Shown here: positions 56,156 through 64,000 of the stretch, piece by piece | Layout of the letters: the number at the start of each line of letters is the position of its first letter | Numbering within the stretch: position 1 is the stretch's first letter | From: Streptomyces sp. SJL17-4 | GTDB taxonomy: Bacteria > Actinomycetota > Actinomycetes > Streptomycetales > Streptomycetaceae | Assembly (NCBI RefSeq): GCF_036826855.1 | Contig: NZ_CP104578.1 | Span: 558,001-622,000 of the forward strand | Reading direction: 5' to 3' | DNA: 64,000 bases | Notes under the pieces: model-generated | Databases searched by the model: none | Seen by the model: the letters and a program-made list of their open reading frames with translations, nothing else | Told to the model about the DNA's origin: nothing | Position numbers and translations under genes: made by a program

Positions 56156-58882
56156 GTGGACATCCCCCTGACCGTGCCCGATCTCGCCGACGCGACCGAG
56201 CTGTCCTGCGACGTGCTCGTCATCGGCGGCGGCACCGCCGGCACGATGGCCGCGCTGACCGCCGCCGAGCACGGGGCGAACGTCCTGCTCCTGGAGAAGG
56301 CGCACGTCCGGCACTCCGGCGCCCTCGCCATGGGCATGGACGGCGTCAACAACGCGGTCGTGCCGGGCCGCGCCGAACCCGACGACTACGTCGCCGAGAT
56401 CACCCGCGCCAACGACGGCCTGGTGGACCAGTCGACGGTCCGGCAGACGGCGACGCGGGGCTTCGGCATGGTCCGGCGCCTGGAGTCGTACGGGGTGAAG
56501 TTCGAGAAGGACGAGCACGGCGAGTACGCGGTCCGGCAGGTGCACCGGTCCGGTTCCTACGTGCTGCCGATGCCCGAGGGCAAGGACGTCAAGAAGGTCC
56601 TCTACCGGCAGTTGCGGCGGCGCGAGATGCGGGAGCGGATCCGGATCGAGAACCGGGTCATGCCGGTCCGCGTCCTCACCCACCCCGAGGACGGCCGGGC
56701 GGTCGGCGCCGCCGGGTTCAACACCCGCACCGGCGAGTTCGTCGTCGTCCGGGCGGGGGCCGTGATCCTGGCCACCGGCCCCTGCGGGCGCCTCGGCCTG
56801 CCGGCCTCCGGCTATCTGTACGGCACGTACGAGAACCCCACGAACGCCGGTGACGGCTACGCCATGGCGTACCACGCCGGTGCGGCGCTCACCGGGATCG
56901 AGTGCTTCCAGATCAACCCCCTGATCAAGGACTACAACGGCCCGGCCTGCGCCTATGTCGCCAATCCCTTCGGGGGCTACCAGGTGAACCGGCACGGCGA
57001 GCGGTTCGTGGAGTCCGACTACTGGTCGGGGCAGATGATGGCCGAGTTCGCGGCCGAACTCGCGTCGGACCGGGCCCCGGTGTACCTGAAGCTGAGCCAT
57101 CTCCCCGAGGAGACCATCGGCGCCGTCGAGTCGATCCTGCACACCACGGAGCGGCCCACGCGCGGCACCTTCCACGAGGGCCGCGGGCACGACTACCGGA
57201 CCCATGACATCGAGATGCACATCTCGGAGATCGGCCTGTGCGGCGGTCATTCGGCGTCGGGGGTACGGGTGGACTCCCACGCCCGGACGACCGTGCCGAG
57301 GCTGTACGCGGCCGGTGACCTGGCCTCCGTACCGCACAACTACATGATCGGCGCGTTCGTCTTCGGTGACCTGGCGGGTGAGGACGCCTCCCAGTACCCG
57401 GCGTACGAGGGCGAGTTGGAGCACGAGCAGCTCGCTGCCGCCCATGAACTCGTCTACCGGCCGTTGCGTCGTCCGGAGGGGCCGCCGCAGCCCCAGGTCG
57501 AGTACAAGCTGCGGCGGTTCGTCAACGACTACGTGGCGCCGCCGAAGACGGGCGCGAAACTCTCCCTGGCCGTCGAGGCGTTCGACCGGATGTCGGAGGA
57601 GATCGCCGGGATGGGGGCGCGTACGGCTCATGAGTTGATGCGGTGCGCGGAGGTGTCGTTCATCCGGGACTGCGCCGAGATGGCGGCGCGGGCCTCGCTC
57701 GCCAGGACCGAGTCGCGCTGGGGTCTGTACCACGAGCGGCTGGACCACCCGGAGCGGGACGACACGAGCTGGCTGCACCACCTCGATCTCCGCAAGTCCC
57801 CGTCCGGGACGATGGTGTTCACGGCGCGTCCGGTGGAGCCGTATCTGGTGCCGGTGCCCGAGTTCGCGCCGCCGGGCGGTCCGGAGCGGCACCTCGGCGA
57901 GGTGGAGCTGGTGCCGGTCGCCACGGCCGGCCCCCGGGAGGCGGCTCCGGCCGCGCGGCCGCACGCGGAGGCCCCGGCCCCGGTCGAGGTTCCGGCGGTC
58001 GCGGCCCCCCACCCCCGCCTGCTCCGACTCCTCTCCCTCGTCGAGGACTCGCCCGATCTCGACGCCCTCGGCCCGTATCTGGAGGACCACGATCCGGCTG
58101 TCCGGGCTGCCGCCGTCACCGCTCTCGGCGAGACCGCGCCGACCGGTACCGGGCCGGTGCTCGCCGCGCGGCTCCGGGACGAGTCGCCGCTCGTACGGGC
58201 CGCCGCGTCGGCCGCCCTGCGCGAGCTGGTCGAGGTCCTGCCCGCCGGGCCGGAGCTCGGTGCCGGTCTGCGGGACGCGCTCGCCGTGCCCGACGCGGCC
58301 GTGCGGTCCGCCGCGCTGGAGGTCCTGCGGGCGCTGCGGCTCGGGGATTCCGGCCTGTACGGCGGGGCGCTCGCCGACAGGACCGTCGAGGTACGCGTCC
58401 AAGCCGTCCGGGCCCTGGTCTCGGTGGACGCCGTCACGGAGCTGGCGGGGGCGGCCGCCGATCCGGCCCGTGAGGTCCGGATCGCGGTGGCCCGGGGGCT
58501 GGCAGCCGTGCGGAATCCGACGCCCGAGCCGCTCGGGCCGCTGCTCGACGACCCGGACCCGCTGGTCCGGGGCGCGGCACTCGCCGCCCTGGCCGGAACG
58601 GGCTGCCCGGACCGCTACGCGACACGCGCCGAAGCCGCCCTCGGCGATCCGGCCTGGCAGGTCCGCTCGGGCGCCGCGACCGCCTTGCGGGCCGCGCCGG
58701 CCGCCCCGGCCGTTCCGGCGCTCGCGAAGGCGCTCGCCGACGCGAACGCGGACGTCCGGAAGGCCGCCGTCCTCTCGCTCCTCGTCCACCGGGCCGAACC
58801 CGAGGCCCGGACGGCACTCGCGGGGGCGTCGGACGACCCCGACGCGGACGTACGCGCCTACGCGGCCCGCGCGGCGCTTTGA
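56156..58882 (+). CDS. AprA-like FAD oxidoreductase fused to HEAT repeats
   Basis: 908 residues from a GTG preceded by GAAAGG. Residues 1-590 are a fumarate-reductase/adenylylsulfate-reductase alpha-type flavoprotein: dinucleotide fold VLVIGGGTAGTMAALTAAEH, RHSGALAMGMDGVNNAVVPG, GAVILATGPCGRLG and late GVRVDSHARTTVPRLYAAGD. After a Pro/Ala linker, residues ~617-908 consist of about eight HEAT/PBS-lyase-type repeats (LEDHDPAVRAAAVTALGETA; LRDESPLVRAAASAALRELV). With the AprB-like ferredoxin at 52694 it forms a plausible two-subunit redox enzyme, fed by the adjacent ABC importer. Sulfur-compound redox chemistry is inferred. The 3' end overlaps a converging GNAT gene by 25 nt. Confidence 0.9.
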   Translation: MDIPLTVPDLADATELSCDVLVIGGGTAGTMAALTAAEHGANVLLLEKAHVRHSGALAMGMDGVNNAVVPGRAEPDDYVAEITRANDGLVDQSTVRQTATRGFGMVRRLESYGVKFEKDEHGEYAVRQVHRSGSYVLPMPEGKDVKKVLYRQLRRREMRERIRIENRVMPVRVLTHPEDGRAVGAAGFNTRTGEFVVVRAGAVILATGPCGRLGLPASGYLYGTYENPTNAGDGYAMAYHAGAALTGIECFQINPLIKDYNGPACAYVANPFGGYQVNRHGERFVESDYWSGQMMAEFAAELASDRAPVYLKLSHLPEETIGAVESILHTTERPTRGTFHEGRGHDYRTHDIEMHISEIGLCGGHSASGVRVDSHARTTVPRLYAAGDLASVPHNYMIGAFVFGDLAGEDASQYPAYEGELEHEQLAAAHELVYRPLRRPEGPPQPQVEYKLRRFVNDYVAPPKTGAKLSLAVEAFDRMSEEIAGMGARTAHELMRCAEVSFIRDCAEMAARASLARTESRWGLYHERLDHPERDDTSWLHHLDLRKSPSGTMVFTARPVEPYLVPVPEFAPPGGPERHLGEVELVPVATAGPREAAPAARPHAEAPAPVEVPAVAAPHPRLLRLLSLVEDSPDLDALGPYLEDHDPAVRAAAVTALGETAPTGTGPVLAARLRDESPLVRAAASAALRELVEVLPAGPELGAGLRDALAVPDAAVRSAALEVLRALRLGDSGLYGGALADRTVEVRVQAVRALVSVDAVTELAGAAADPAREVRIAVARGLAAVRNPTPEPLGPLLDDPDPLVRGAALAALAGTGCPDRYATRAEAALGDPAWQVRSGAATALRAAPAAPAVPALAKALADANADVRKAAVLSLLVHRAEPEARTALAGASDDPDADVRAYAARAAL

Positions 58883-59466
58883 GCCCGGTGCGGGGTCCGG
58901 GGGACGGCCGCCGTGTGGAGGTGCTGGGCGCGTGGCCGGGCCGGCGGGGCGGCGGGGAGCGTTCCGGAGAGGGGAAAGCCGCAGGCGAGGGCGGTCCGGC
59001 ACGATCCCTCGTTGCCGACGGCGTGCACGAGTTCCGGGGTGCGTCCGGCGAAGGGGCTGTCCTCGTCCGTGACCCAGCGGGCGACGCGGGTGAGCGCCCG
59101 GGAGGCGATCCCGCGCCCGCGTGCCTCGGGCGCGGTCCAGTAGCCGACGCGTACGGCTGCCGCTCCCTCCCGGGTGACGCCGATGTGGCCGAGCGGCGCC
59201 GTGCGCCCCGTCGCCGTGTCCTCGACGATCGCGAAGGCCGCCCTGGCCCCGGCGGCCCAGCCCGCGTTCTGGGCGTACACCCACGCGCGTGCCTGCCGGG
59301 TGGTGTCCAGGTGGGTGGCGAGCCAGGCACGCAGATGCGGGTCCCGGTGATGACGTACGAGCGGCTCGGCGTCCTCGTACGCCCAGGGCCGCAGCAGGAG
59401 CGGCGGGGCGGACGGGGTCGTCCCGGTCCCGGGGGTGTCACGGAGTGGGGGCTGCGGACTGCTCAT
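58858..59466 (-). CDS. GNAT N-acetyltransferase
   Basis: 202 residues from ATG 59466 (MSSPQPPLRD). GNAT fold of the RimJ/RimL-like type: LLLRPWAYEDAEPLVRHHRD at the start, HIGVTREGAAAVRVGYWTAP, acetyl-CoA loop EARGRGIASRALTRVARWV. The substrate amine is unknown. The C-terminal ~35 residues are Arg/Ala/Pro-rich and overlap the flavoprotein 3' end. Confidence 0.9.
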   Translation of the reverse strand: MSSPQPPLRDTPGTGTTPSAPPLLLRPWAYEDAEPLVRHHRDPHLRAWLATHLDTTRQARAWVYAQNAGWAAGARAAFAIVEDTATGRTAPLGHIGVTREGAAAVRVGYWTAPEARGRGIASRALTRVARWVTDEDSPFAGRTPELVHAVGNEGSCRTALACGFPLSGTLPAAPPARPRAQHLHTAAVPRTPHRAQSAARAA

Positions 59467-59617
59467 GATCGGACGGTATCCCTCGCCGCCGGCGGTCGGC
59501 GCACCCGGGCGGATGGTCATCGGCGGCACTCGGGTGAGTGCGCGCATGGGGAACGGTGGACCGGGGAAGGGGCGCACGACGCACTGGGCGAGCAGGACGG
59601 ATCAGGAGGTGGTGCCG

Positions 59618-60442
59618 GTGTCGGGGCCGACGACCGGAGAGGTGGCGGGAGCGCCGTGCTGGCTGAGTCTGACCGCGCGGGATCTCGACGCGGCGGAGCG
59701 CTTCTACGGGGCCGTGCTCGGCTGGACGTTCCGGCGAGGTGACGGCGGGGAGCGGGAGTACGCCGTGGGCCGGCTCGACGAGCAGCCCGTGGCCGTGATC
59801 GCGGCCGTGGCGGCCGAGCTGTCCCTGCGGGTGGCCTGGACGGCGTTCTTCACGGTGGACGACGCGGACCAGGCGGTGGCGCGGATCCGGGAGCGCGGCG
59901 GCACGGTCGGCGTGGGTCCGGTCCCCTATCCGCCGCACGGGCGCGCCGCGCTCGCCACCGACCGCGAGGGGGCGGCGTTCGGCGTCTGGGAGGGGCGGAC
60001 GGAGAACCGGCTTCACATCGGGATGCGCTCGGCGCCGGCCTGGCTGGAACTGCACAGCCGCGACGCGTTCGAGGCGGCCGTCTTCTACGGGGAGGTGCTG
60101 CGCTGGGCGGACGAGAAACCCGCCGGTTTCGAGGTCTCGTACGAGCAGGACAAGGTGGTGCTGCGCCGTGACGGTGAGGCCGTGGCCCGCTTGAACAGCG
60201 GGCCGGTCGAGTCCGGCTCGCCCCGGCCGCAGCTGCGTCCGCGCTGGCTCGTGCGGTTCCGGGTGCCGGATCCGCAGGCGGCGGCGGTGGCGGTCGTGGC
60301 CTATGGCGGGACCGTGGTGCCCGGCGGCGACTGGGGCGGGGTACGCGGTCCCGAGGAGGCCGACGGGCGCCGGACGGTGGTGGTGCGGGACCCCGAGGGC
60401 GCCCTTTTCGCCCTGGAGGCGGCAGACGACGAGAAGGGCTGA
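59618..60442 (+). CDS. VOC-family protein with two glyoxalase-like domains
   Basis: 274 residues; of several in-frame GTGs, that at 59618 is 8 nt after AGGAGG. Two vicinal-oxygen-chelate modules: CWLSLTARDLDAAERFYGAV with LGWTFRR, and AWLELHSRDAFEAAVFYGEV with LRWADEK. Each ends with a hydrophobic strand (GAAFGVWEG; GALFALEAAD). Metal His/Glu are not complete in both halves, so it may be a binding or resistance protein rather than an enzyme. Function unknown. Confidence 0.9.
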   Translation: MSGPTTGEVAGAPCWLSLTARDLDAAERFYGAVLGWTFRRGDGGEREYAVGRLDEQPVAVIAAVAAELSLRVAWTAFFTVDDADQAVARIRERGGTVGVGPVPYPPHGRAALATDREGAAFGVWEGRTENRLHIGMRSAPAWLELHSRDAFEAAVFYGEVLRWADEKPAGFEVSYEQDKVVLRRDGEAVARLNSGPVESGSPRPQLRPRWLVRFRVPDPQAAAVAVVAYGGTVVPGGDWGGVRGPEEADGRRTVVVRDPEGALFALEAADDEKG

Positions 60443-60514
60443 CCCCGCTCGGTCCGCGGGGCCCGGTCCACGAGGGCAGGCCGCCGGCGCGGGGCCGGTC
60501 GGCGGCGGCGGGCC

Positions 60515-60604
60515 GGTCCGCGGCGCGGGGCCGGTCCGCGGCGCACGCCCGGTCCGCGGCGCACGCCCGGTCCGCGGCGCACGCCCGGTCTGCGGTGCGC
60601 ACCC
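60515..60604. repeat. 18-bp tandem repeat GGTCCGCGGCGCACGCCC
   Basis: Four units from 60533 to 60604 (three exact, one variant) preceded by a degenerate unit. They lie between the VOC stop and the converging MFS stop and can form GC-rich hairpins (CCGCGG cores), so may act as a bidirectional terminator. Confidence 0.88.
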
Positions 60605-60653
60605 GGGGAAGGCCCCGGGCCCGCACCGCCCGTCGTTCGTCGGTTCGGGTCGC

Positions 60654-62114
60654 TCAGGCCGCGGCCTCGGTGGTGGCGCGCCGCGCGGGTTCCGTACCTT
60701 CCGGGTCGCCGGTCGGCGCGGCGGCGAGCCGGCTCGGGATGAGGGCGGCGACGACCGCGGCCACCAGGCCGACGCCGCAGCCGATGAGCATGGCGACGCG
60801 GAAGCCGTCCTCGGACGGCAGCGCGTGGCCACCCAGGGTGGTGGTCAGCTGGGCGAGGACGACACCGATCACTGCGGCGGAGACGGAGGTGCCGATGGAC
60901 CGCATCAGGGTGTTGAAGCTGTTGGCGGAGGCGGTCTCCTCCTGCGGGACGGCGCCCATGATGAGCGCCGGCATGGCCCCGTAGGCGAGTCCCACACCGG
61001 TGTTGCAGATGAGCGTCACGACGAGCAGGCCCCAGGTGGTGCCCATCAGGGCGAGTGAGGAACCGTATCCGGCGGCTATGACGAGGGCGCCGACGGAGAG
61101 CGTGACCTTGGGGCCACGGGCGGCCGAGAGCTTGGCGCCGAGCGGTGCGAGGACCATCATCATCAGGCCCGCGGGGGCCATCCAGAGGCCCATGGCCATC
61201 ATCGACTGGCCCAGACCGTAACCGGTCGCCTCGGGCAACTGGAAGAGCTGCGGGACGACCAGGGACTGCGCGTACATCGCGAACCCGACGAGGATCGACG
61301 CCAGGTTGGTCATCAGGACGACCGGGCGGGCGGTGACGCGCAGGTCGACGAGGGGGTCGCGGGTACGCAGCTCCCACCAGCCCCAGGTGAGCAGGACGAC
61401 CACCGCGACGGCGAAGAGGCCGAGGGTGGTGCCGCTGCCCCAGCCCCAGGTCGCGCCCTTGGAGACGGCGAGCAGCAGGGCGACGAGCCCGACGCCGAGG
61501 CCGAGCGCGCCCGGTACGTCGAAGCGGCCGGGTGCGGCGGCGCGGCGTCCCGCGGGGGCGACGCGCCAGATGAGGAGGCCGACCACGACGCTGAGCGCGG
61601 CGGCGACCCAGAAGAGGACGCGCCAGCTGGCGTTCTCGGCGACGGCCGCGGAGAACGGCAGGCCGAGGGCGCCCCCGACGCCCATGGAGGCGCTCATCAG
61701 GGCGATGGAGCCGCCCAGCTTCTCGGGCGGGAGGATGTCGCGCAGCAGGCTGATGCCGAGCGGGACGACGCCCATGCCGAGGCCCTGGAGGCCGCGTCCG
61801 ACGATCATCGGGACGACGGAGGAGGCGAGCGCGCAGACCACCGAGCCGACGATCAGCGGGACGACGGAGACGAGCAGGACCCGTCGCTTGCCGAGGGTGT
61901 CGCCGAGCCGGCCGGCCACCGGGGTGGCGACGGCGCCCGCGAGCAGGGTGGCGGTGATCACCCAGGAGGCGTTGGACGCGGTCGTGTCGAGCAGCTTGGG
62001 CAGGTCGCCGATGAGCGGCACCACCAGGGTCTGCATGAGTGCGGCCACGATGCCCGCGAGCGCGAGGACGCCGACGACGCCTCCGGGTCGGGCGTCGGGC
62101 TTGGTGCCGTCCAC
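60654..62114 (-). CDS. MFS drug efflux transporter (DHA2, 14-helix type)
   Basis: 486 residues from a GTG with GGGAG upstream. About 14 membrane helices; first VVGVLALAGIVAALMQTLVV, motif A GRLGDTLGKRRVLLVSVVPL, motif C-like ALMSASMGVGGALGLPFSAA. Proton-driven export of toxic compounds by family. Divergent from a MarR gene with a perfect palindrome between them, a classic MarR/efflux pair induced by its substrate. Confidence 0.93.
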   Translation of the reverse strand: MDGTKPDARPGGVVGVLALAGIVAALMQTLVVPLIGDLPKLLDTTASNASWVITATLLAGAVATPVAGRLGDTLGKRRVLLVSVVPLIVGSVVCALASSVVPMIVGRGLQGLGMGVVPLGISLLRDILPPEKLGGSIALMSASMGVGGALGLPFSAAVAENASWRVLFWVAAALSVVVGLLIWRVAPAGRRAAAPGRFDVPGALGLGVGLVALLLAVSKGATWGWGSGTTLGLFAVAVVVLLTWGWWELRTRDPLVDLRVTARPVVLMTNLASILVGFAMYAQSLVVPQLFQLPEATGYGLGQSMMAMGLWMAPAGLMMMVLAPLGAKLSAARGPKVTLSVGALVIAAGYGSSLALMGTTWGLLVVTLICNTGVGLAYGAMPALIMGAVPQEETASANSFNTLMRSIGTSVSAAVIGVVLAQLTTTLGGHALPSEDGFRVAMLIGCGVGLVAAVVAALIPSRLAAAPTGDPEGTEPARRATTEAAA

Positions 62115-62186
62115 GTTGTTCTCCCTCGATCGTCCACGGCGGTCGTCCACCGTGGCTTCATATGCATAGTGCACATCGATGGGCCC

Positions 62187-62203
62187 ATGCACAAATTGTG
62201 CAT
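62187..62203. promoter_or_regulatory. MarR operator palindrome
   Basis: ATGCACAA-A-TTGTGCAT, perfect 8-bp arms around one base, between the divergent MFS and MarR genes. A related half-site array (TATGCATAGTGCACAT, 62161-62176) lies next to it on the MFS side. Confidence 0.85.
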
Positions 62204-62239
62204 GATGCATACTGGATCACGGCGAGGGACAATGGCCTC

Positions 62240-62707
62240 ATGGACAAGCCCGTGGACAAACCCCTTCACCTGGTCGAGTTCGAGACCATGCTGCTCAGTC
62301 GGCACGCCCATCTGTACGCACCCCGGTCCCGGGCCGCCGGTGGTCACCTGGACCGCAGCGCGTACGTCCTGCTGAGCCGTATCCGGATGCACGGGCCGAT
62401 GTCCATCGGGCAGCTCAGCGAGGCCTTCGGGCTCGACGCCTCCACCCTCAACCGGCAGACCGCGGCGATGCTGCGCGCCGGGGTCGTGGAGCGCATCCCC
62501 GACCCGGAGGGCGGTATCGCCCGCAAGTTCCGGATCACGGAGGAGGGCGAGCGACGCCTGGAGGCCGACCGGAACTCGAACATCGAGGGTCTTGACCGGG
62601 TCATGGAGGAGTGGTCACCCGAGGACGTGGCCCGCTTCGCGGCCTTCCTGGAACGCTTCAACCGGGACATCGAGCGGCTGGAGGGGCGCCCCTGGCCGCG
62701 CCCCTGA
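62240..62707 (+). CDS. MarR-family repressor of the MFS pump
   Basis: 155 residues. MarR fold: DRSAYVLLSRIRMHGPMSIG, recognition region SEAFGLDASTLNRQTAAMLR, wing DPEGGIARKFRITEEGERRL. ATG 62240 lies soon after a -10-like GACAAT, probably leaderless. Expected to bind the palindrome 37 nt upstream and repress both genes until it binds the drug. Confidence 0.92.
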   Translation: MDKPVDKPLHLVEFETMLLSRHAHLYAPRSRAAGGHLDRSAYVLLSRIRMHGPMSIGQLSEAFGLDASTLNRQTAAMLRAGVVERIPDPEGGIARKFRITEEGERRLEADRNSNIEGLDRVMEEWSPEDVARFAAFLERFNRDIERLEGRPWPRP

Positions 62708-62726
62708 GGGGGCGTCACCGACCGGT

Positions 62727-63089
62727 TCAGGCCGCCGCGCGAGCCCGGCGGTCCACCGTCGCGAGGCCGGTGTTGACCAGGGCCACGACGGCGAAGGCGA
62801 TCGCCCCGTCATGGCGCCCCAGCGCGTAGAGGGCGGCCGCCGCGGCACCGAACACCAGCGCCTTCACGGCCAGGACGCCCGCCACGGGTATGCGCACCCG
62901 GGCCTTCGGGGCGGCGAAGAGCCCCCACAGCACGGCTGCCGCCGCAGGCGCGGCGACGGCGAGCAGGAGGCGTGGAGCCCAGGCCTCCGCGCTCTCCCAG
63001 CCCCACCACGCGAGGACGGTCAGCGCCGCCAACTCCAGGAGGAACGCCAGCCCTTCGTTGATCACGTACAGGGGGGTGGGGAGCTTCAT
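62727..63089 (-). CDS. Small membrane protein, DUF2568/YrdB-like
   Basis: 120 residues, four membrane helices, starting MKLPTPLYVINEGLAFLLEL (ATG 63089, GGAAGG upstream). The pattern NEGLAFLLELAALTVLAWWG and the helix LVFGAAAAALYALG fit the YrdB family of unknown function. Converges on the MarR gene. Confidence 0.82.
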   Translation of the reverse strand: MKLPTPLYVINEGLAFLLELAALTVLAWWGWESAEAWAPRLLLAVAAPAAAAVLWGLFAAPKARVRIPVAGVLAVKALVFGAAAAALYALGRHDGAIAFAVVALVNTGLATVDRRARAAA

Positions 63090-63314
63090 CGGAGGCCTTC
63101 CTGCGCCGGGTACGCGATCAACAGAGACGACCACTTTTCCACACATCCGTGCGTCCGCAGTTCTGCCTGACCCCTTTACGCGACCGCCGCACGGCGATAC
63201 GTTCCGGCCACGCAAGATGTTTCTGCAACTTTCCGACAGCGTTTCCATAGGGCTTCGACTCCCGTCCGGGGCAGAGCTCTGCCCGGTGACGCGCGGCCCT
63301 GCCTGGAGATTCGG

Positions 63315-64000
63315 ATGACACGCACACGCGGACTGTCACGAAATCACGGACTGACACGCCGTCACAGACGGCTCCCCCTCCGGCCGTTGGCCGCTCTCGG
63401 GGTCGCCGCGGGCGTCCTCGGCCTGGTGACCGCACCGTCCGCCGGACCCGCCTCGGGCGGTGCCCCGCGCACCGCCCCGGTCGCGGCCACCGCCGAGAAC
63501 ACCGCCACCGTCTTCTACTGGACGAAGACGAAGAACTGGGCGCAGTACAAGCTCCATTGGGCGCCCGACGGCGGTTCGTGGACCACCGTCCCCGGTGTGG
63601 CCATGGAGGCGGCCTGTACGGACTGGGTGAAGAAGACCGTCACCCTCGGTACGGCCACGGGCCTCCAGGCGACCTTCAACAACGGCAGCGGCACCTGGGA
63701 CAACAACGGCGGCCGGAACTACGCCCTCGGCACCGGTGCCATCACCGTCAAGGACGGAGTGATCGCCCACTCCGACCCCTGCGCCGGAACCGAGCCCGGA
63801 CCGACCCCGACGCCGGGGGCGAAGGCCACCGTCTACTACTCGACCGAGGCCCTGGGCTGGTCGACCGCCAACATCCACTACCAGCCCGCGGGTGGCGCCT
63901 GGACCACGGCCCCCGGCGCCGGCATGCAGTCCGCCTGCGCCGGCTGGTGGAAGCGGGAGGTCGACCTCGGCCCGGCCACCTCCCTCAAGGCCGCCTTCAA
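63315..64000 (+). CDS. Secreted protein with tandem starch-binding-like modules (partial)
   Basis: Open at the right edge; 228 residues visible. Signal peptide (twin-Arg-like RRHRRLPLRPLAALGV, cleavage near APSAGPAS). Then two similar beta modules: TVFYWTKTKNWAQYKLHWAP, SWTTVPGVAMEAACTDWVKK, and TVYYSTEALGWSTANIHYQP, AWTTAPGAGMQSACAGWWKR, split by a Pro-Thr linker (GTEPGPTPTPG). They resemble CBM25-like starch-binding domains placed at the front of secreted alpha-amylases, so the catalytic part probably follows beyond the window. Each module has one conserved Cys. Confidence 0.85.
   Translation, partial: MTRTRGLSRNHGLTRRHRRLPLRPLAALGVAAGVLGLVTAPSAGPASGGAPRTAPVAATAENTATVFYWTKTKNWAQYKLHWAPDGGSWTTVPGVAMEAACTDWVKKTVTLGTATGLQATFNNGSGTWDNNGGRNYALGTGAITVKDGVIAHSDPCAGTEPGPTPTPGAKATVYYSTEALGWSTANIHYQPAGGAWTTAPGAGMQSACAGWWKREVDLGPATSLKAAF

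Noticed and set aside
55028..59284. Minus-strand 1418-residue frame
   Set aside because: Antisense to the ATPase and flavoprotein genes, which have clear motifs.
60515..60604. CRISPR-like or coding repeat
   Set aside because: 18-bp units without spacers between two converging gene ends; no plausible start or ribosome site.
63200..63260. MalR-type operator before the starch-binding protein
   Set aside because: GCAAG and GCAAC stretches are present, but they do not form a convincing inverted repeat.

Overview
The window is very GC-rich, with strong G/C bias at third codon positions, many GTG starts and leaderless regulators, DmdR/IdeR-type iron boxes and several binding-protein ABC systems. 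It looks like a Streptomyces (or close relative) chromosome. There is no rRNA, CRISPR array, integrase or insertion sequence. All identifications come from reading the sequence and from family knowledge; no database search was possible.

Layout. (1) 1-15.2 kb is a hydroxamate-siderophore locus: the start of an NRPS (leaves the window at base 1), two siderophore-binding lipoproteins, an ornithine N5-monooxygenase and a formyltransferase (CchB/CchA-like), an ABC exporter with a divergent TetR, a MarR regulator and two FecCD permeases. Iron boxes lie in front of the biosynthetic pair and the uptake genes. No ATPase for the permeases is visible. (2) 15.4-20.4 kb holds a two-gene unit: a 1462-residue SNF2 helicase with three dsRBD-like modules at its N-terminus, plus a small helical partner. 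(3) 20.4-29.3 kb holds a branched-chain aminotransferase, then two large unrecognised proteins (1629 and 774 residues) on the minus strand. The transcript of the latter pair seems to begin with a 72-nt tRNA-like cloverleaf that stops 3 nt before the ATG of the first protein. This is the best candidate for an undescribed system. (4) 29.4-38.5 kb is a beta-glucan utilisation regulon: LacI regulator, secreted GH81 endo-1,3-beta-glucanase, ABC importer (binding protein plus two permeases) and intracellular GH1 beta-glucosidase, tied together by three copies of a GAGAGCGCTCTC-type operator. (5) 38.5-51.7 kb is mixed: lipoproteins, a streptogrisin-type protease with a chitin-binding module, LysR, GPP34, a permuted ATP-grasp protein, an HflX-N-like protein, two coupled MarR regulators facing an amidohydrolase, and a tandem alpha/beta-hydrolase driven from a MerR-type promoter. 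(6) 51.8-58.9 kb holds a GntR regulator and a likely operon: ferredoxin, NMT1-type binding protein with a NosL-like tail, permease, ATPase and an AprA-like flavoprotein fused to HEAT repeats. (7) 58.9-64 kb: GNAT, VOC protein, MarR/MFS efflux pair, a small membrane protein and the start of a secreted protein with carbohydrate-binding modules.

How the parts work together: region 1 makes, exports and re-imports a ferric siderophore under iron control. Region 4 degrades extracellular beta-1,3-glucan, imports the oligosaccharides and hydrolyses them inside. Region 6 appears to import a small, probably sulfur-containing compound and reduce or oxidise it with an AprBA-like pair. The function of regions 2 and 3 is unknown, but both carry features that suggest work on structured RNA.
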